Under the pieces are notes generated by a model, which saw only the letters and a program-made list of their open reading frames with translations, was not told where the DNA came from and did no database searches. A stretch of DNA of 64,000 bases from Futiania mangrovi (lineage in GTDB: Bacteria > Pseudomonadota > Alphaproteobacteria > Futianiales > Futianiaceae). Location: the NCBI RefSeq assembly GCF_024158125.1, contig NZ_JAMZFT010000001.1, positions 806,001 to 870,000 on the forward strand. The letters run 5' to 3'. The translations under genes were made by a program, and so were the position numbers. Each line of letters begins with the position of its first letter. Position 1 is the first letter of the stretch. This document shows, in pieces, positions 33,206-46,661 of the stretch.

Positions 33206-35185
33206 TCAGATGTCGATGTCGGTCACGAAGGCGGCGTTTTCGGAGATATAGGCGAAGCGCCGCTCCGCCTTCTTGCCCATCAGCTGCTCGACAAGCTCGC
33301 CCGTGTCCATGCGCTCCGCCATCGGGATGGTGACGCGCAGGAGGGAGCGGGTCTTCGGGTCCATCGTGGTTTCGCGCAGCTGGGCGGGCATCATCTCGCC
33401 CAGGCCCTTGAAGCGGCTGACCTCGACCTTCGTGCTGCCCTTGAACTCCTGCGCGACGATCTCGTCCCGGTGCGCCTCGTCGCGGGCATAGAAGCTGCGC
33501 CCGCCCTGGCTCAGCCGGTAGAGCGGCGGGATCGCGAGATAGAGGTGGCCCTGGTCGATCAGGCTGCGCATCTCCCGGTAGAAGAAGGTCATCAGCAGCG
33601 AGGCGATGTGTGCGCCGTCGACGTCGGCGTCGGTCATGATGATGACCTTGTCGTAGCGCAGGTCGTCCTCGCGGTATTTCGTCCCGGTGCCGCAGCCCAA
33701 GGCCTGCACGAGGTCCGAAAGCTCCCGGTTGGCGTCGAGCTTGCCCGCGCCCGCGCTCGCCACGTTCAGGATCTTGCCGCGCAAGGGCAGGACGGCCTGG
33801 TTCGCCCGTGCGCGCGCCTGCTTGGCCGACCCGCCGGCGGAATCGCCCTCGACGATGAAGATCTCGGTCCCCTGGCGCTCCGCGGCGGTGCAATCGGCGA
33901 GCTTGCCCGGAAGCCTGAGCTTGCGCGTGGCCGTGCGGCGGGAGACCTCCTTCTCCGCGCGCCGTCGTGTGCGCTCCTCCGCCCGGTCGATGACCCATTC
34001 CAGCAGCGCGTCCGCCATCGCCGGATGGCCGGAGAGCCAATGGTCGAAATGGTCGCGCACCGCATTCTCGACGACGCGGGCGACCTCGGCGGTCGCGAGC
34101 TTCTCCTTGGTCTGGCCCTGGAACTCCGGCTCCCGGACGAAAACGGAAATGAGGCCCGCGACCGTGCCCATCACGTCGTCAGGCTGGACGATGCCCGCCT
34201 TCTTGACGTTCTTCAAAGCGCCATAGGCCTTGAGCCCCTTGGCGAGCGCGGCGCGCAGGCCCTGCTCGTGCGTGCCGCCCTGCGGCGTGGGAACCGTGTT
34301 GCAGAAGGAGGAAAGCCCCGCCTCCACGTCGAGCGTCCACGCGACCGCCCATTCGACCGAGCCCGGCCGGTCGGCGAACTTCACCACGCCCGAGAACGGC
34401 TCCGGCGTGACGGTGCGCGCATCCTCAAGCTCGACGGCGAGGAAGTCGGCAAGCCCGCCGGGGAAGTGGAAGCTGTCCGTCTCCGGCGGCCCGTCCTTGC
34501 CCGCCAGCAGTTCCGGCGCGCAGGTCCAGCGGATCTCGACCCCGCGATAGAGGAAGGCCTTCGACCGCGCCATGCGGTAGAGGCGGGCAGGGCGGAAGCG
34601 CGCTGCCTCCCCGAAGATTTCCGGGTCCGGGTGGAAGCGGACGAGCGTGCCGCGCCGGTTCTGGATCGGTCCCTTGTCTTCCAGCGCGCTCGTCGGGTGG
34701 CCGCGCGAATAGGTCTGGCGCCACAGGCGGCGGTCGCGCACCACCTCGACCTCCAGCCTGTCGGACAGCGCGTTCACGACCGAGATGCCGACGCCATGAA
34801 GGCCGCCCGACGTCTCGTAGGCCTTGCTGGAGAACTTTCCGCCCGCGTGCAGCGTGGTCATGATGACCTCGAGCGCGGAGGTGTCCGGGTGGCGTGGGTG
34901 CGGGTCGATCGGGATGCCGCGTCCGTTGTCCCGGATGGCAAGCGTGCCGTCGGCGGAAAGCTCGATCTCGATGCGGCTCGCATGGCCCGCGACCGCCTCG
35001 TCCATCGAGTTGTCGAGCACCTCGGCCGCCATGTGGTGATAGGCGCGCTCGTCGGTGCCGCCGATGTACATGCCCGGGCGGCGGCGGACGGGCTCCAGCC
35101 CCTCCAGCACCTCGATGTCGCGGGCGGTGTAGCTGCTGCCCGTGTCCGCGGATGGATCTGCGAAAAGATCGACGTCGCTTGCCAT
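33206..35185 (-). CDS. parE: DNA topoisomerase IV subunit B
   Basis: A 659-residue type IIA topoisomerase ATPase subunit. The GHKL ATP site has EVLDNSMDEA and DNGRGIPID, with GGLHGVGISVVNALS. The transducer domain follows, then the Toprim domain with EGDSAGGSAKQAR and the metal-binding DADVDGAHI. The C-terminus ends LVEQLMGKKAERRFAYISENA, as in ParE/GyrB. ParE length and the RRPGMYIG start distinguish it from GyrB, which is longer. With ParC (not in the window) it unlinks daughter chromosomes. A strong hairpin lies about 75-110 bp upstream of the start. Confidence 0.95.
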   Translation of the reverse strand: MASDVDLFADPSADTGSSYTARDIEVLEGLEPVRRRPGMYIGGTDERAYHHMAAEVLDNSMDEAVAGHASRIEIELSADGTLAIRDNGRGIPIDPHPRHPDTSALEVIMTTLHAGGKFSSKAYETSGGLHGVGISVVNALSDRLEVEVVRDRRLWRQTYSRGHPTSALEDKGPIQNRRGTLVRFHPDPEIFGEAARFRPARLYRMARSKAFLYRGVEIRWTCAPELLAGKDGPPETDSFHFPGGLADFLAVELEDARTVTPEPFSGVVKFADRPGSVEWAVAWTLDVEAGLSSFCNTVPTPQGGTHEQGLRAALAKGLKAYGALKNVKKAGIVQPDDVMGTVAGLISVFVREPEFQGQTKEKLATAEVARVVENAVRDHFDHWLSGHPAMADALLEWVIDRAEERTRRRAEKEVSRRTATRKLRLPGKLADCTAAERQGTEIFIVEGDSAGGSAKQARARANQAVLPLRGKILNVASAGAGKLDANRELSDLVQALGCGTGTKYREDDLRYDKVIIMTDADVDGAHIASLLMTFFYREMRSLIDQGHLYLAIPPLYRLSQGGRSFYARDEAHRDEIVAQEFKGSTKVEVSRFKGLGEMMPAQLRETTMDPKTRSLLRVTIPMAERMDTGELVEQLMGKKAERRFAYISENAAFVTDIDI

Positions 35186-35578
35186 ATGCTGCCCACGCGC
35201 CAGGGAATCGCTCGGTGAAGTCTAGGACGCGGGGTATCGCACGCCAAACCCGGAAACGGCAATGCCGGCCGGGAGGGGGACCGGCCGGCATTGCGCGCCT
35301 TGCGGAGGAGGTCGAGGGTCGCGCCCTGTGCGGGGGACGCGGCCTGGAGAGGAGAGAGACCTCGTGGAAATGGTATTGCGAGGAGCGTGCCAAACTCCCG
35401 GCTCCGGATGGCACGGCCGCGAGGTGTTAAATATACTCATGTAAATCAGTGGGTTGCCTGTTTGCGACACGGTTGCGAATTCCCAACGCTGCGGGCGTGA
35501 TCTATGTTGTAAGGCAGGAATGTGCCGCGTGAGTACATGCCGCTATCGGGCCGCTTGTGCCGAAGGGAGACAGGTCGC
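35186..35578. other. Intergenic region between parE and a small lipoprotein gene
   Basis: No credible protein-coding gene is seen in these 393 bp. It contains a perfect 12-bp GC-rich hairpin at 35259-35294 and an AT-rich patch at about 35428-35450 (TTAAATATACTCATGTAAAT) that could hold a promoter. The forward lipoprotein gene's ribosome binding site AAGGGAGA is at the right end. An unannotated small RNA running leftward into the hairpin is possible but unproven. Confidence 0.5.
35259..35294. repeat. Perfect 12-bp GC-rich hairpin upstream of parE
   Basis: GCAATGCCGGCC pairs perfectly with GGCCGGCATTGC around a 12-nt loop. Read leftward it is followed by CGTTTCC, a weak terminator tail. It may end an unrecognised transcript or act as an attenuator in the parE leader. 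Confidence 0.6.
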
Positions 35579-36037
35579 ATGAGGATCGTGGGTGCACTGG
35601 CCGCGGCAGCAGCCGCCATCGTTCTTTCGGGATGCGAATCGACGGCGCAAAAGGAAACGCTCGCCGCCCAGTCCCTGCTTGTCGGGATGCCCAAGACGAC
35701 ACTGCTGGAATGTGCAGGTGCGCCGACCGCGACGGCGGCAGCGGACGGGCTGGAGTATTACACCTACGAGCTTTCGGGCTACGAGACCTGGGGCAGCCCG
35801 AGCGTCGGGGTGGGCGTCGGCAGCGTGTTCGGCGACCGGCGCAGCTTCGGCGCGTTCGGACTGGGCTTTCCGCTCTATGGCTACGACCGGGTGGACAGTG
35901 CCGTTTGCCGGACGACCTTCGTGCTGGAGCGGGACCGGGTGAAGGCCGTTCGCTATTCCGGCGCCGGGCCGACCTATGAGCGCACGCGCCTCTGCCACGC
36001 GATCGTTGCGCCCTGCCTGCCGCGCCCGGCGAACTAG
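35579..36037 (+). CDS. Small lipoprotein of unknown function
   Basis: A 152-residue protein with a lipoprotein signal (AAAIVLSGC, Cys about residue 19). The mature N-terminal part resembles the SmpA/BamE-like or DUF-type pattern AAQSLLVGMPKTTLLECAGAP, in which a short helix is followed by beta strands. A Gly-rich middle follows, then two or three Cys near the end. The function is unknown. The ribosome binding site AAGGGAGA lies about 9 nt before the ATG. The gene is convergent with glnA across a shared bidirectional-looking terminator. Confidence 0.75.
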   Translation: MRIVGALAAAAAAIVLSGCESTAQKETLAAQSLLVGMPKTTLLECAGAPTATAAADGLEYYTYELSGYETWGSPSVGVGVGSVFGDRRSFGAFGLGFPLYGYDRVDSAVCRTTFVLERDRVKAVRYSGAGPTYERTRLCHAIVAPCLPRPAN

Positions 36038-36060
36038 GGGCACGCAGTCGGGGCAGAACG

Positions 36061-36091
36061 GCAAAGACCGCCCCGGTTGCCCGGAGCGGCC
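36061..36091 (-). terminator. Terminator of glnA (possibly bidirectional)
   Basis: Read leftward, an 11-bp stem (GGCCGCTCCGG with CCGGGGCGGTC, two G-U pairs) closes a GCAA tetraloop and is followed by TTTGC. It lies 40 bp beyond the glnA stop. Read rightward it ends in TTCCT and could also stop the lipoprotein message. Confidence 0.7.
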
Positions 36092-36130
36092 TTCCTCATA
36101 CGCGCATCCTGCGTGCGATCCGGCGAGGGA

Positions 36131-37540
36131 TCAGACGCTGTAGTACATCTCGAACTCGACCGGGTGCGGCGTGTGCTCGAAGTTGTACACCTCTTCCATC
36201 TTCAGCTCGATGTAGGCATCGATCTGGTCGTCGGTGAACACGCCGCCCTTCTTCAGGAACTCCCGGTCGCCGTCGAGGGCTTCCAGCGCCTCGCGCAGGC
36301 TGCCGCAAACGGTCGGGATGTCCTTCAGCTCTTCCGGCGGCAGGGCATAGAGGTCCTTGTCCATCGGGTCGCCCGGATGGATCTTGTTCTCGATGCCGTC
36401 GAGGCCCGCCATCATCAGCGCCGTGTAGGTCAGGTACGGGTTGCCCGAGGGATCGGGGAAGCGGCACTCGATCCGCTTGCCCTTCGGCGAGGGCGAGTAG
36501 GGGATGCGGATCGACGCCGAGCGGTTGCGCGCGGAGTAGGCCAGCAGCACCGGCGCCTCGAAGCCCGGGATCAGGCGCTTGTAGGAGTTCGTCGAGGCGT
36601 TCGAGAAGGCGTTGATCGCGCGGGCGTGCTTGATGATCCCGCCGATGTAGTAGAGGCACGTCTCCGACAGGTCTGCGTAGCCCGAACCCGCGAACAGCGG
36701 CTTGCCGTCCTTCCAGATCGACTGGTGCACGTGCATGCCCGAGCCGTTGTCGCCCTTCACCGGCTTCGGCATGAAGGTCGCCGTCTTGCCGTAGGAGGCC
36801 GCCACCTGGTGGATGGCGTACTTGTAGATCTGCATCATGTCGCCGCAGCGCGTGAGCGTGGAGAACTTGAAGCCCAGCTCATGCTGCGAGGGCGCCACCT
36901 CGTGGTGGTGCTTCTCGACCTCGACGCCCATCTCGGCCATGGCCGAGAGCATCTCGGAGCGGATATCCTGGGCGCTGTCGACCGGCGGGACAGGGAAGTA
37001 GCCGCCCTTGATGCGCGGACGGTGGCCGAGGTTGCCCGGCTCCATCATGCGGTCGGTGTTGTAGGGGCCCTCGTCGCTGTCGATCTCGACCGCGACCTTG
37101 TTCATCGCGACCTTCCAGCGGATGTCGTCGAACATGAAGAACTCGGCTTCCGGGCCGCAATAAACGGTGTCGCCGACGCCCGAGGCCTTCAGGTAGGCTT
37201 CCGCCTTCTTCGCGGTCGTGCGCGGGTCGCGGCCATAGGCCTCGCCCGTGAACGGCTCCAGCACGTCGCAGGTGATCGACATGGTCGTCTGCGCGAAGAA
37301 CGGGTCGATGAACGCCGTCGCCGTGTCAGGCATGAGGACCATGTCCGACTCGTTGATCGCCTTCCAGCCGGCGATGGACGAGCCGTCGAACATCTGGCCG
37401 TCCTCGAAGAACGACTCGTCGACCATGCCGACGTCGAAGGTGACGTGCTGCCACTTGCCCTTGGTGTCGGTGAAGCGCAGATCGACGTACTTGACGTCCT
37501 TGTCCTTAATTTCCTTCAGAAGCTTCTCAGCCGAGCTCAT
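36131..37540 (-). CDS. glnA: Glutamine synthetase, type I
   Basis: A 469-residue GSI that makes glutamine from glutamate, ammonia and ATP, the main ammonia-assimilation enzyme. Recognisable are the catalytic-loop segment [16 protein letters not shown], the metal site [13 protein letters not shown], the ATP-binding [16 protein letters not shown], and the regulatory adenylylation Tyr in [11 protein letters not shown]. The length equals typical proteobacterial GSI. The start at 37540 gives [13 protein letters not shown]. It follows glnB on the same strand after 211 bp, so both probably share the sigma-54 promoter upstream of glnB, with a possible second promoter in the gap. Confidence 0.97.
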   Translation of the reverse strand: MSSAEKLLKEIKDKDVKYVDLRFTDTKGKWQHVTFDVGMVDESFFEDGQMFDGSSIAGWKAINESDMVLMPDTATAFIDPFFAQTTMSITCDVLEPFTGEAYGRDPRTTAKKAEAYLKASGVGDTVYCGPEAEFFMFDDIRWKVAMNKVAVEIDSDEGPYNTDRMMEPGNLGHRPRIKGGYFPVPPVDSAQDIRSEMLSAMAEMGVEVEKHHHEVAPSQHELGFKFSTLTRCGDMMQIYKYAIHQVAASYGKTATFMPKPVKGDNGSGMHVHQSIWKDGKPLFAGSGYADLSETCLYYIGGIIKHARAINAFSNASTNSYKRLIPGFEAPVLLAYSARNRSASIRIPYSPSPKGKRIECRFPDPSGNPYLTYTALMMAGLDGIENKIHPGDPMDKDLYALPPEELKDIPTVCGSLREALEALDGDREFLKKGGVFTDDQIDAYIELKMEEVYNFEHTPHPVEFEMYYSV

Positions 37541-37751
37541 TGATCCATCGCCCTTTTTCGGTTCGAGTTGCTGGTTCTTGTCATCGTTGGGGCTGTCGCC
37601 CCGGACCTGGTCCGGTTTCCGCGTCCCGCGAGGGGGTGCGGCGTCCGGCCCGGCCTGTCCGCGTGCGGCCGGTCGCCCCGCCGCCCGCGAAGTTCCTCGA
37701 TCTCTCTCTGCCCGCCCGTGCGCCCGCGCGTGGCTTGCGCGGCGGGCCCCT

Positions 37752-39999
<2,248 letters not shown>

Positions 40000-40027
40000 T
40001 ACTCCCACGCCCCGGAGTGGTCATGTT

Positions 40028-40112
40028 GCGGGCGTGGCGGAACTGGTAGACGCGCCAGGTTTAGGTCCTGGTGCCGCAAGGCGTGGGGGTTCGAGTCCCT
40101 CCGCCCGCACCA
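40028..40112 (+). tRNA. tRNA-Leu (UAG)
   Basis: An 85-nt class II tRNA. The acceptor stem GCGGGCG pairs with CGCCCGC, followed by A and an encoded CCA. The anticodon arm CCAGG-TTTAGGT-CCTGG reads TAG. A long variable arm follows and the T-arm contains GTTCGAGTC. It sits between nnr and the trigger factor gene. Confidence 0.96.
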
Positions 40113-40166
40113 TCGGGGAGCGCGCGGCGCGCCTCACCCGATTTCGCCCCCGTTCCGCAAGGGGGC

Positions 40167-40195
40167 TTGAGACGCGCGCGCCATCCTTATAGATA
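40167..40195 (+). promoter_or_regulatory. Possible sigma-70 promoter of the trigger factor gene
   Basis: TTGAGA (40167-40172) is followed after 17 bp by TAGATA (40190-40195); a TATAGA at 40188 overlaps with 15-bp spacing. The match is moderate. It lies 45 bp upstream of the tig start, beyond the tRNA-Leu 3' end. Confidence 0.35.
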
Positions 40196-40237
40196 GGCGG
40201 CTCGATTTTCCTCACACCGAACGGATGCAAGGGCGCC

Positions 40238-41620
40238 ATGGACGTCAAGGAACTGAACCGCGAAGGCCTGTCCCGCGAATATGCGGTGACGATTCCGGCC
40301 ACCGAACTCGACGCGCAGATGAACGGCCAGCTCGAGGAGCTTGCGGCCAACGTCCGCATGAAGGGGTTCCGCCCCGGCAAGGTGCCCTTGGCGCTGCTGC
40401 GCAAGCAGTACGGCCGCCAGATCATGGGCGACGTGATCCAGAAGTCGGTGACCGAAAGCTCGCAGAAGCTGCTGAGCGACGAGGGCATCCGCCCGGCCGG
40501 CCAGCCCTCGATCGAGGTCACGAAGTTCGAGGAAGGCGGCGACCTCGAGTACAAGATCGCGATCGACGTGATGCCCGAGATTCCGGAGAAGGACTTCGGT
40601 ACGCTGAAGCTGGAGCGTCCGACGCTGAAGGACGCGGACCTCGACCAGGAGGTCGAGGCGACGCTCAAGCGGCTCGCCGAATCCAACACCGCGTTCGAGC
40701 CGCGCGGCAAGACGGCGCAGGCAAAGTCGGGCGACCAGGTGCTGATCGACTTCGTGGGACGCATCGGCGGCGAGGCGTTTGAGGGCGGCGCGGCGGACGA
40801 CTATGAGCTGACGCTCGGCTCCGGCGCGTTCATTCCCGGCTTCGAGGACCAGCTGATCGGCAAGAAGACCGGCGCCAAGACCGACGTGACCGTCAGCTTC
40901 CCGGAGAACTACGGCGCGAAGGAACTGGCCGGCAAGGAGGCCGTGTTCGAGGTCACCGTGAAGGAGGTGCGCGCGCCCAAGCCGGTCGACGTGGACGATG
41001 CCTTCGCCACGCAGTTCGGCGCGAGCGACCTCGAGAACCTCAAGCAGATGATCCGCGACCAGCTGTCGCGCGACTTCGGCGGGGTCTCGCGCGGGCGCCT
41101 GAAGCGCAAGCTGCTCGACGCGCTCGACGATCTCTACGATTTCGAGCTGCCGGCCCGGATGCTGGAGAACGAGGCGAAGGACGTCGCCCGCCAGCTGACA
41201 CCGCAGGAAGAGCACAGCCACGATCACGATCACGATCACGATCATGATCACGACCATGACCACGATCACGACCATGCGCACGAGGCGAAGGAGCCCGAGG
41301 TTACCGAGGAGCACCGCAAGCTCGCCGAGCGGCGCGTGCGCCTCGGCCTCGTGCTGGCCGAGATCGGGCAGAAGAACGCCATCACCGTCTCCGACGAGGA
41401 GGTGAACCGCCTGATCATGCAGGAGGCGCGGCGCTTCCCCGGCCAGGAGCAGCAGTTCCTCGACTACGTGCGCCAGAACCCGCAGTATGCGGCGCAGTTC
41501 CGCGCACCTCTTTTCGAGGACAAGGTCGTGGACTATCTGCTGGAGCGGGCCGAGATCACCGACAAGCCCGTCTCCAAGGACGAGCTGATGTCCGACCCGG
41601 ACGAGGACGGCGAGGGCTGA
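40238..41620 (+). CDS. tig: Trigger factor (ribosome-associated chaperone and prolyl isomerase)
   Basis: A 460-residue chaperone that meets nascent chains at the ribosome exit. The ribosome-docking motif GFRPGKVP is at about residues 45-52, the FKBP-type prolyl isomerase domain at about 155-245 (GDQVLIDFVG, GSGAFIPGFEDQLIG, VTFPENYGAKELAGK-like), and the helical chaperone arms follow. Unusual: between about residues 325 and 350 there is an uninterrupted His-Asp alternation of ten or so repeats, encoded at 41213-41283. It may bind metal ions. The gene heads a tig-clpP-clpX-lon cluster, the usual protein-quality-control order. Confidence 0.95.
   Translation: MDVKELNREGLSREYAVTIPATELDAQMNGQLEELAANVRMKGFRPGKVPLALLRKQYGRQIMGDVIQKSVTESSQKLLSDEGIRPAGQPSIEVTKFEEGGDLEYKIAIDVMPEIPEKDFGTLKLERPTLKDADLDQEVEATLKRLAESNTAFEPRGKTAQAKSGDQVLIDFVGRIGGEAFEGGAADDYELTLGSGAFIPGFEDQLIGKKTGAKTDVTVSFPENYGAKELAGKEAVFEVTVKEVRAPKPVDVDDAFATQFGASDLENLKQMIRDQLSRDFGGVSRGRLKRKLLDALDDLYDFELPARMLENEAKDVARQLTPQEEHSHDHDHDHDHDHDHDHDHDHAHEAKEPEVTEEHRKLAERRVRLGLVLAEIGQKNAITVSDEEVNRLIMQEARRFPGQEQQFLDYVRQNPQYAAQFRAPLFEDKVVDYLLERAEITDKPVSKDELMSDPDEDGEG
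41213..41283 (+). repeat. Hexanucleotide repeat encoding a His-Asp tract in trigger factor
   Basis: Imperfect CACGAT-type hexamers (about ten to eleven units with synonymous changes such as CATGAC) encode alternating His and Asp. Codon variation shows the peptide pattern, not just the DNA, has been kept, although repeat slippage could change its length between strains. Confidence 0.85.
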
Positions 41621-41783
41621 GAGGCGGCCCCGGCGGGGCATGCCGCGCGCGGCCCTCGCGGATTAACCGGCTCTTTTCCGGTCGCGTGGCAAGGTCCGGC
41701 CAGAACGGCGGCGTGCGGGGCGGTTCGATATCGCCCCGCGGCGCAGTTAAAGAACAGGTCAAGCAAGAGGCGGGCGCGTTGCC

Positions 41784-42434
41784 ATGAGAGACCCCATCGA
41801 CACCTACATGAACACCCTGGTCCCGATGGTGGTCGAGCAGACCAGCCGCGGCGAGCGGGCGTTCGACATCTATTCCCGCCTCCTGAAGGAGCGGATCATC
41901 TTCCTGACGGGCCCGGTGGCGGACGGCGTGTCCAGCCTTATCGTGGCGCAGCTTCTCTTCCTCGAGGCGGAGAACCCGAAGAAGGAAATCAGCTTCTACA
42001 TCAACTCGCCGGGCGGCGTGGTGACCTCGGGCATGGCGATCTACGACACCATGCAGTACATCAAGCCGAAGGTCTCGACGCTGTGCATCGGGCAGGCGGC
42101 GTCCATGGGCTCGCTGCTGCTGGCAGCCGGCGCTCCGGGGATGCGTTTCGCGCTGCCGAACGCGCGCGTGATGGTGCACCAGCCGTCGGGCGGCTTCCAG
42201 GGCCAGGCCTCCGACATCGAGCGGCACGCCCGCGAGATCCTCGAGCTGAAGAAGCGCCTCAACAATGTCTATGTGGAGCACACCGGCCGCACCATGGAGG
42301 AGATCGAACGCGCGCTCGACCGCGACACCTTCATGACCGCGGACGAGGCCAAGGCCTTCGGCATCGTGGACGAGGTCGTCACCCAGCGCCCCGGCAAGGC
42401 CGAGGACGAGGGCGACAAGTCCAAGTCCTCCTGA
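41784..42434 (+). CDS. clpP: ATP-dependent Clp protease proteolytic subunit
   Basis: A 216-residue serine peptidase that forms the two-ring ClpP14 chamber. The catalytic triad is Ser107 (QAASMGS), His132 ([13 protein letters not shown]) and Asp181. It starts with [20 protein letters not shown], a short propeptide, as in proteobacterial ClpP. It works with ClpX, encoded 256 bp downstream, and is followed by its own strong hairpin terminator. The C-terminal tail is Lys/Asp-rich and variable. Confidence 0.97.
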   Translation: MRDPIDTYMNTLVPMVVEQTSRGERAFDIYSRLLKERIIFLTGPVADGVSSLIVAQLLFLEAENPKKEISFYINSPGGVVTSGMAIYDTMQYIKPKVSTLCIGQAASMGSLLLAAGAPGMRFALPNARVMVHQPSGGFQGQASDIERHAREILELKKRLNNVYVEHTGRTMEEIERALDRDTFMTADEAKAFGIVDEVVTQRPGKAEDEGDKSKSS

Positions 42435-42441
42435 CGGGACC

Positions 42442-42487
42442 GGGGCGGCCCGTGCGGCACGGTTCCGCCCCGTCCGCCCCTTGTTTC
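42442..42487 (+). terminator. Terminator after clpP
   Basis: GGGGCGG (42442-42448) pairs with CCGCCCC (42465-42471), enclosing an inner CCGTG-CGG-CACGG stem. A T-rich stretch (TTGTTTC, 42481-42487) follows after a short spacer. It lies 8 bp beyond the clpP stop, so clpX probably has its own promoter in the remaining 200 bp. Confidence 0.6.
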
Positions 42488-42690
42488 GGGCCGGTAATGG
42501 CTTATTGATCCTAGTGTGACTATCGTGCTCGTATTGGCCGACGGTGACTCGGACGGCCCGGTGCGGCACGGATCGTGCATCGGACCCGGCAAGGGCCACG
42601 GAAGACGACGCGAAGCGTCCGCCGGATCGGCCGCGGGATGACAGAAGCCCCCGGCAACATGCAGGGCGCGCAGGGGTGTAAGGAGTGAGC

Positions 42691-43983
<1,293 letters not shown>

Positions 43984-44033
43984 GGCTGACGGGCACAAGC
44001 ACTGGCTTGTCGCGCGCGGACTTGATCCCACAT

Positions 44034-44060
44034 CTTGTCGATACCACGTCATCCCCCAGG
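44034..44060 (+). promoter_or_regulatory. Possible heat-shock (sigma-32) promoter of lon
   Basis: CTTGTCG (44034-44040), a 13-bp spacer and CCCCAGG (44054-44060) resemble the sigma-32 consensus CTTGAAA-N13/14-CCCCATNT. Transcription would begin near 44067, about 50 nt before the lon ATG. lon is a classic heat-shock gene, which supports the reading. Confidence 0.4.
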
Positions 44061-44115
44061 ATGACTGAACCGGTCGCCCATCCGGGGGCCGGACCCCTCC
44101 AGATGCGAGTTCGCC

Positions 44116-46530
44116 ATGACTGAACAGTACGAAGCGACTTCTGGCGTCTACCCGGTGTTGCCGCTCAGGGACATCGTTGTGTTTCCGCACATGATCGTGC
44201 CGCTCTTCGTGGGGCGCGACAAATCCGTGCGGGCGCTCGAGGACGTGATGAACAACGACAAGCAGATCCTGCTTGCGACCCAACGGGATGCCTCGAACGA
44301 CAATCCGCAGAAGGGCGACATCTTCGACGTCGGCACGATCGCGTCGGTCCTGCAGCTTCTGAAGCTGCCGGACGGCACGGTGAAGGTGCTGGTCGAGGGG
44401 GTCAAGCGCGCCCGCGTCACAGGCTATCTGGAGAACGAGGAGTTCTTCGAGGCCGAGGCCACGCCGCTCGACGAGCCGGCGGAGGACGCGCGCGAGATCC
44501 AGGCGCTGATGCGCACGGTCTCAACGCAGTTCGAGCAGTATGTGAAGCTGAACAAGAAGGTGCCGCCGGAGGTTCTGGTCACGGTCAGCCAGATCGACGA
44601 GGCCTCCAAGCTCGCCGACACCGTCGCGGGCCACCTCGCGGTCAAGATCGCCGAAAAGCAGGCGCTCCTCGAACTGCCGACCGTGAAGGAGCGGCTGGAG
44701 AAGGTGCTCGAGCTGATGGAGGGCGAGATCGGCGTCCTCCAGGTGGAGAAGCGTATCCGCAACCGCGTCAAGCGGCAGATGGAGAAGACGCAGCGCGAGT
44801 ACTACCTCAACGAGCAGATGAAGGCGATCCAGCGCGAGCTGGGCGAGGGCGAGGACGGCCGCGGCGAGCTGGACGAGTTGGAAGAGAAGCTGGCCAAGGC
44901 CAAGCTCAGCAAGGAAGCGCGCGAGAAGGCCGACCAGGAGCTGAAGAAGCTCAAGCAGATGAGCCCGATGTCGGCCGAGGCGACGGTGGTGCGCAACTAC
45001 CTCGACTGGATCGTGTCGCTGCCGTGGAAGAAGCGCGCGAAGCTGAAGAAGGACATCCACCTGGCCGAGGAGGTGCTGGACACCGACCATTACGGCCTGG
45101 AGAAGGTGAAGGAGCGGATCGTCGAGTACCTCGCGGTCCAGAGCCGGATGAACAAGCTGAAGGGCCCGATCCTGTGCCTCGTCGGCCCGCCCGGCGTGGG
45201 CAAGACGTCGCTCGGCCGCTCTATCGCGCGGGCCACGGGACGCGACTTCGTGCGCGTGTCGCTGGGCGGCGTGCGCGACGAGGCGGAGATCCGCGGCCAC
45301 CGGCGCACCTACATCGGCTCGATGCCCGGCAAGATCATCCAGTCGATGAAGAAGGCGAAGTCGTCGAACCCGCTGTTCCTGCTCGACGAGATCGACAAGA
45401 TGGGCCACGACTTCCGCGGCGATCCCTCCGCGGCGCTGCTCGAGGTGCTGGATCCGGAGCAGAACGCGACCTTCAGCGACCATTACCTGGAGATCGACTA
45501 CGACCTGTCCGACGTGATGTTCATCACGACGGCGAACACGCTCAACATGCCGCAGCCGCTGCTCGACCGGATGGAGATCATCCGCATCCCCGGCTACACC
45601 GAGGACGAGAAGGTCGAGATCGCGCGCCGGCACCTCATTCCCAAGCAGCTCAAGAATCACGGGCTGAAGGAAGGGGAGTGGGAGGTCAGCGACACCGCGC
45701 TCCGCGACCTGATCCGCTACTACACGCGGGAGGCGGGCGTGCGTAACCTCGAGCGCGAGATCGCCAACCTCTGCCGCAAGGCGGTTAAGAAGCTGGTGGC
45801 GGGCGAGGTTCTCGATGTCAAGGTGACGCCGGAAAACCTCGGCGACTTCGCGGGCGTGCGCAAGCACCGCTTCGGCGAAGTGGAGCGCGAGGACCAGGTG
45901 GGCGTCGTCACGGGCCTCGCCTGGACCGAGGTCGGCGGCGACCTGCTGCAGATCGAGGCGGTGACCCTGCCCGGCAAGGGCAAGATGAAGACCACCGGCA
46001 AGCTCGGCGACGTGATGCGGGAATCGATCGAGGCCGGCTCGTCGCTCGTGCGCGCCCGCGCGGTGTCCCTCGGTATCCGCCCCGACGTGTTCGAGAAGCG
46101 CGACATCCACGTCCACGTCCCGGAAGGGGCGACCCCGAAGGACGGCCCGTCGGCCGGCGTGGGCATGGTGACGGCGATCGTCTCGGTCCTCACCGCCAAC
46201 CCGATTCGCCGCGACGTGGCGATGACGGGCGAGATCACGCTGCGCGGCCGCGTGCTCGCGATCGGCGGCCTGAAGGAGAAGCTGCTCGCCGCGCTGCGCG
46301 GCGGCATCACCACCGTCGTGATCCCGAAGGAGAACGAGAAGGACCTGGCCGACATCCCCGACAATGTGAAGGAGGGGTTGAAGATCGTGACGGCCGAGGG
46401 AATCGACGACGTTCTCAAGGTCGCCCTGACCCGTCCCCTCGTGCCCATCGAGTGGGACGAGGAGAAGGAGGAGGCCGCCCCGCGCGAGGACAAGGCGGAA
46501 GACGGCTCGAACACGCTCATCACCCACTGA
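44116..46530 (+). CDS. lon: ATP-dependent protease Lon
   Basis: An 804-residue Lon (LonA) protease. The N-terminal substrate-binding domain starts [20 protein letters not shown], followed by a coiled coil (about 190-280), the AAA+ module with [15 protein letters not shown] and LLDEIDKMG, and the C-terminal peptidase with catalytic Ser in [11 protein letters not shown] and Lys in [11 protein letters not shown]. It degrades misfolded and short-lived regulatory proteins. The length is normal. A strong terminator follows, separating it from HU. Confidence 0.97.
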   Translation: MTEQYEATSGVYPVLPLRDIVVFPHMIVPLFVGRDKSVRALEDVMNNDKQILLATQRDASNDNPQKGDIFDVGTIASVLQLLKLPDGTVKVLVEGVKRARVTGYLENEEFFEAEATPLDEPAEDAREIQALMRTVSTQFEQYVKLNKKVPPEVLVTVSQIDEASKLADTVAGHLAVKIAEKQALLELPTVKERLEKVLELMEGEIGVLQVEKRIRNRVKRQMEKTQREYYLNEQMKAIQRELGEGEDGRGELDELEEKLAKAKLSKEAREKADQELKKLKQMSPMSAEATVVRNYLDWIVSLPWKKRAKLKKDIHLAEEVLDTDHYGLEKVKERIVEYLAVQSRMNKLKGPILCLVGPPGVGKTSLGRSIARATGRDFVRVSLGGVRDEAEIRGHRRTYIGSMPGKIIQSMKKAKSSNPLFLLDEIDKMGHDFRGDPSAALLEVLDPEQNATFSDHYLEIDYDLSDVMFITTANTLNMPQPLLDRMEIIRIPGYTEDEKVEIARRHLIPKQLKNHGLKEGEWEVSDTALRDLIRYYTREAGVRNLEREIANLCRKAVKKLVAGEVLDVKVTPENLGDFAGVRKHRFGEVEREDQVGVVTGLAWTEVGGDLLQIEAVTLPGKGKMKTTGKLGDVMRESIEAGSSLVRARAVSLGIRPDVFEKRDIHVHVPEGATPKDGPSAGVGMVTAIVSVLTANPIRRDVAMTGEITLRGRVLAIGGLKEKLLAALRGGITTVVIPKENEKDLADIPDNVKEGLKIVTAEGIDDVLKVALTRPLVPIEWDEEKEEAAPREDKAEDGSNTLITH

Positions 46531-46547
46531 GCGACGCATTGATCTGT

Positions 46548-46590
46548 GGAAAAGCCGCGGGAATCGGGCGATTCGCGCGGCTTTTCCTTT
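46548..46590 (+). terminator. Rho-independent terminator of lon
   Basis: GGAAAAGCCGCG (46548-46559) pairs perfectly over 12 bp with CGCGGCTTTTCC (46576-46587), which contains and is followed by T-rich sequence. It starts 17 bp after the lon stop. Confidence 0.85.
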
Positions 46591-46661
46591 GACCTGTCCG
46601 CGCGGGCGCGCCTACACTCCCTGCGCGTTTTGTAGTCTCACACGTCTAGCGGGGAGAAGCT

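Noticed and set aside
41213-41283. Tandem hexamers first considered as a CRISPR-like or intergenic repeat
   Set aside because: They are inside the trigger factor reading frame, have no spacers and encode a continuous His-Asp tract.
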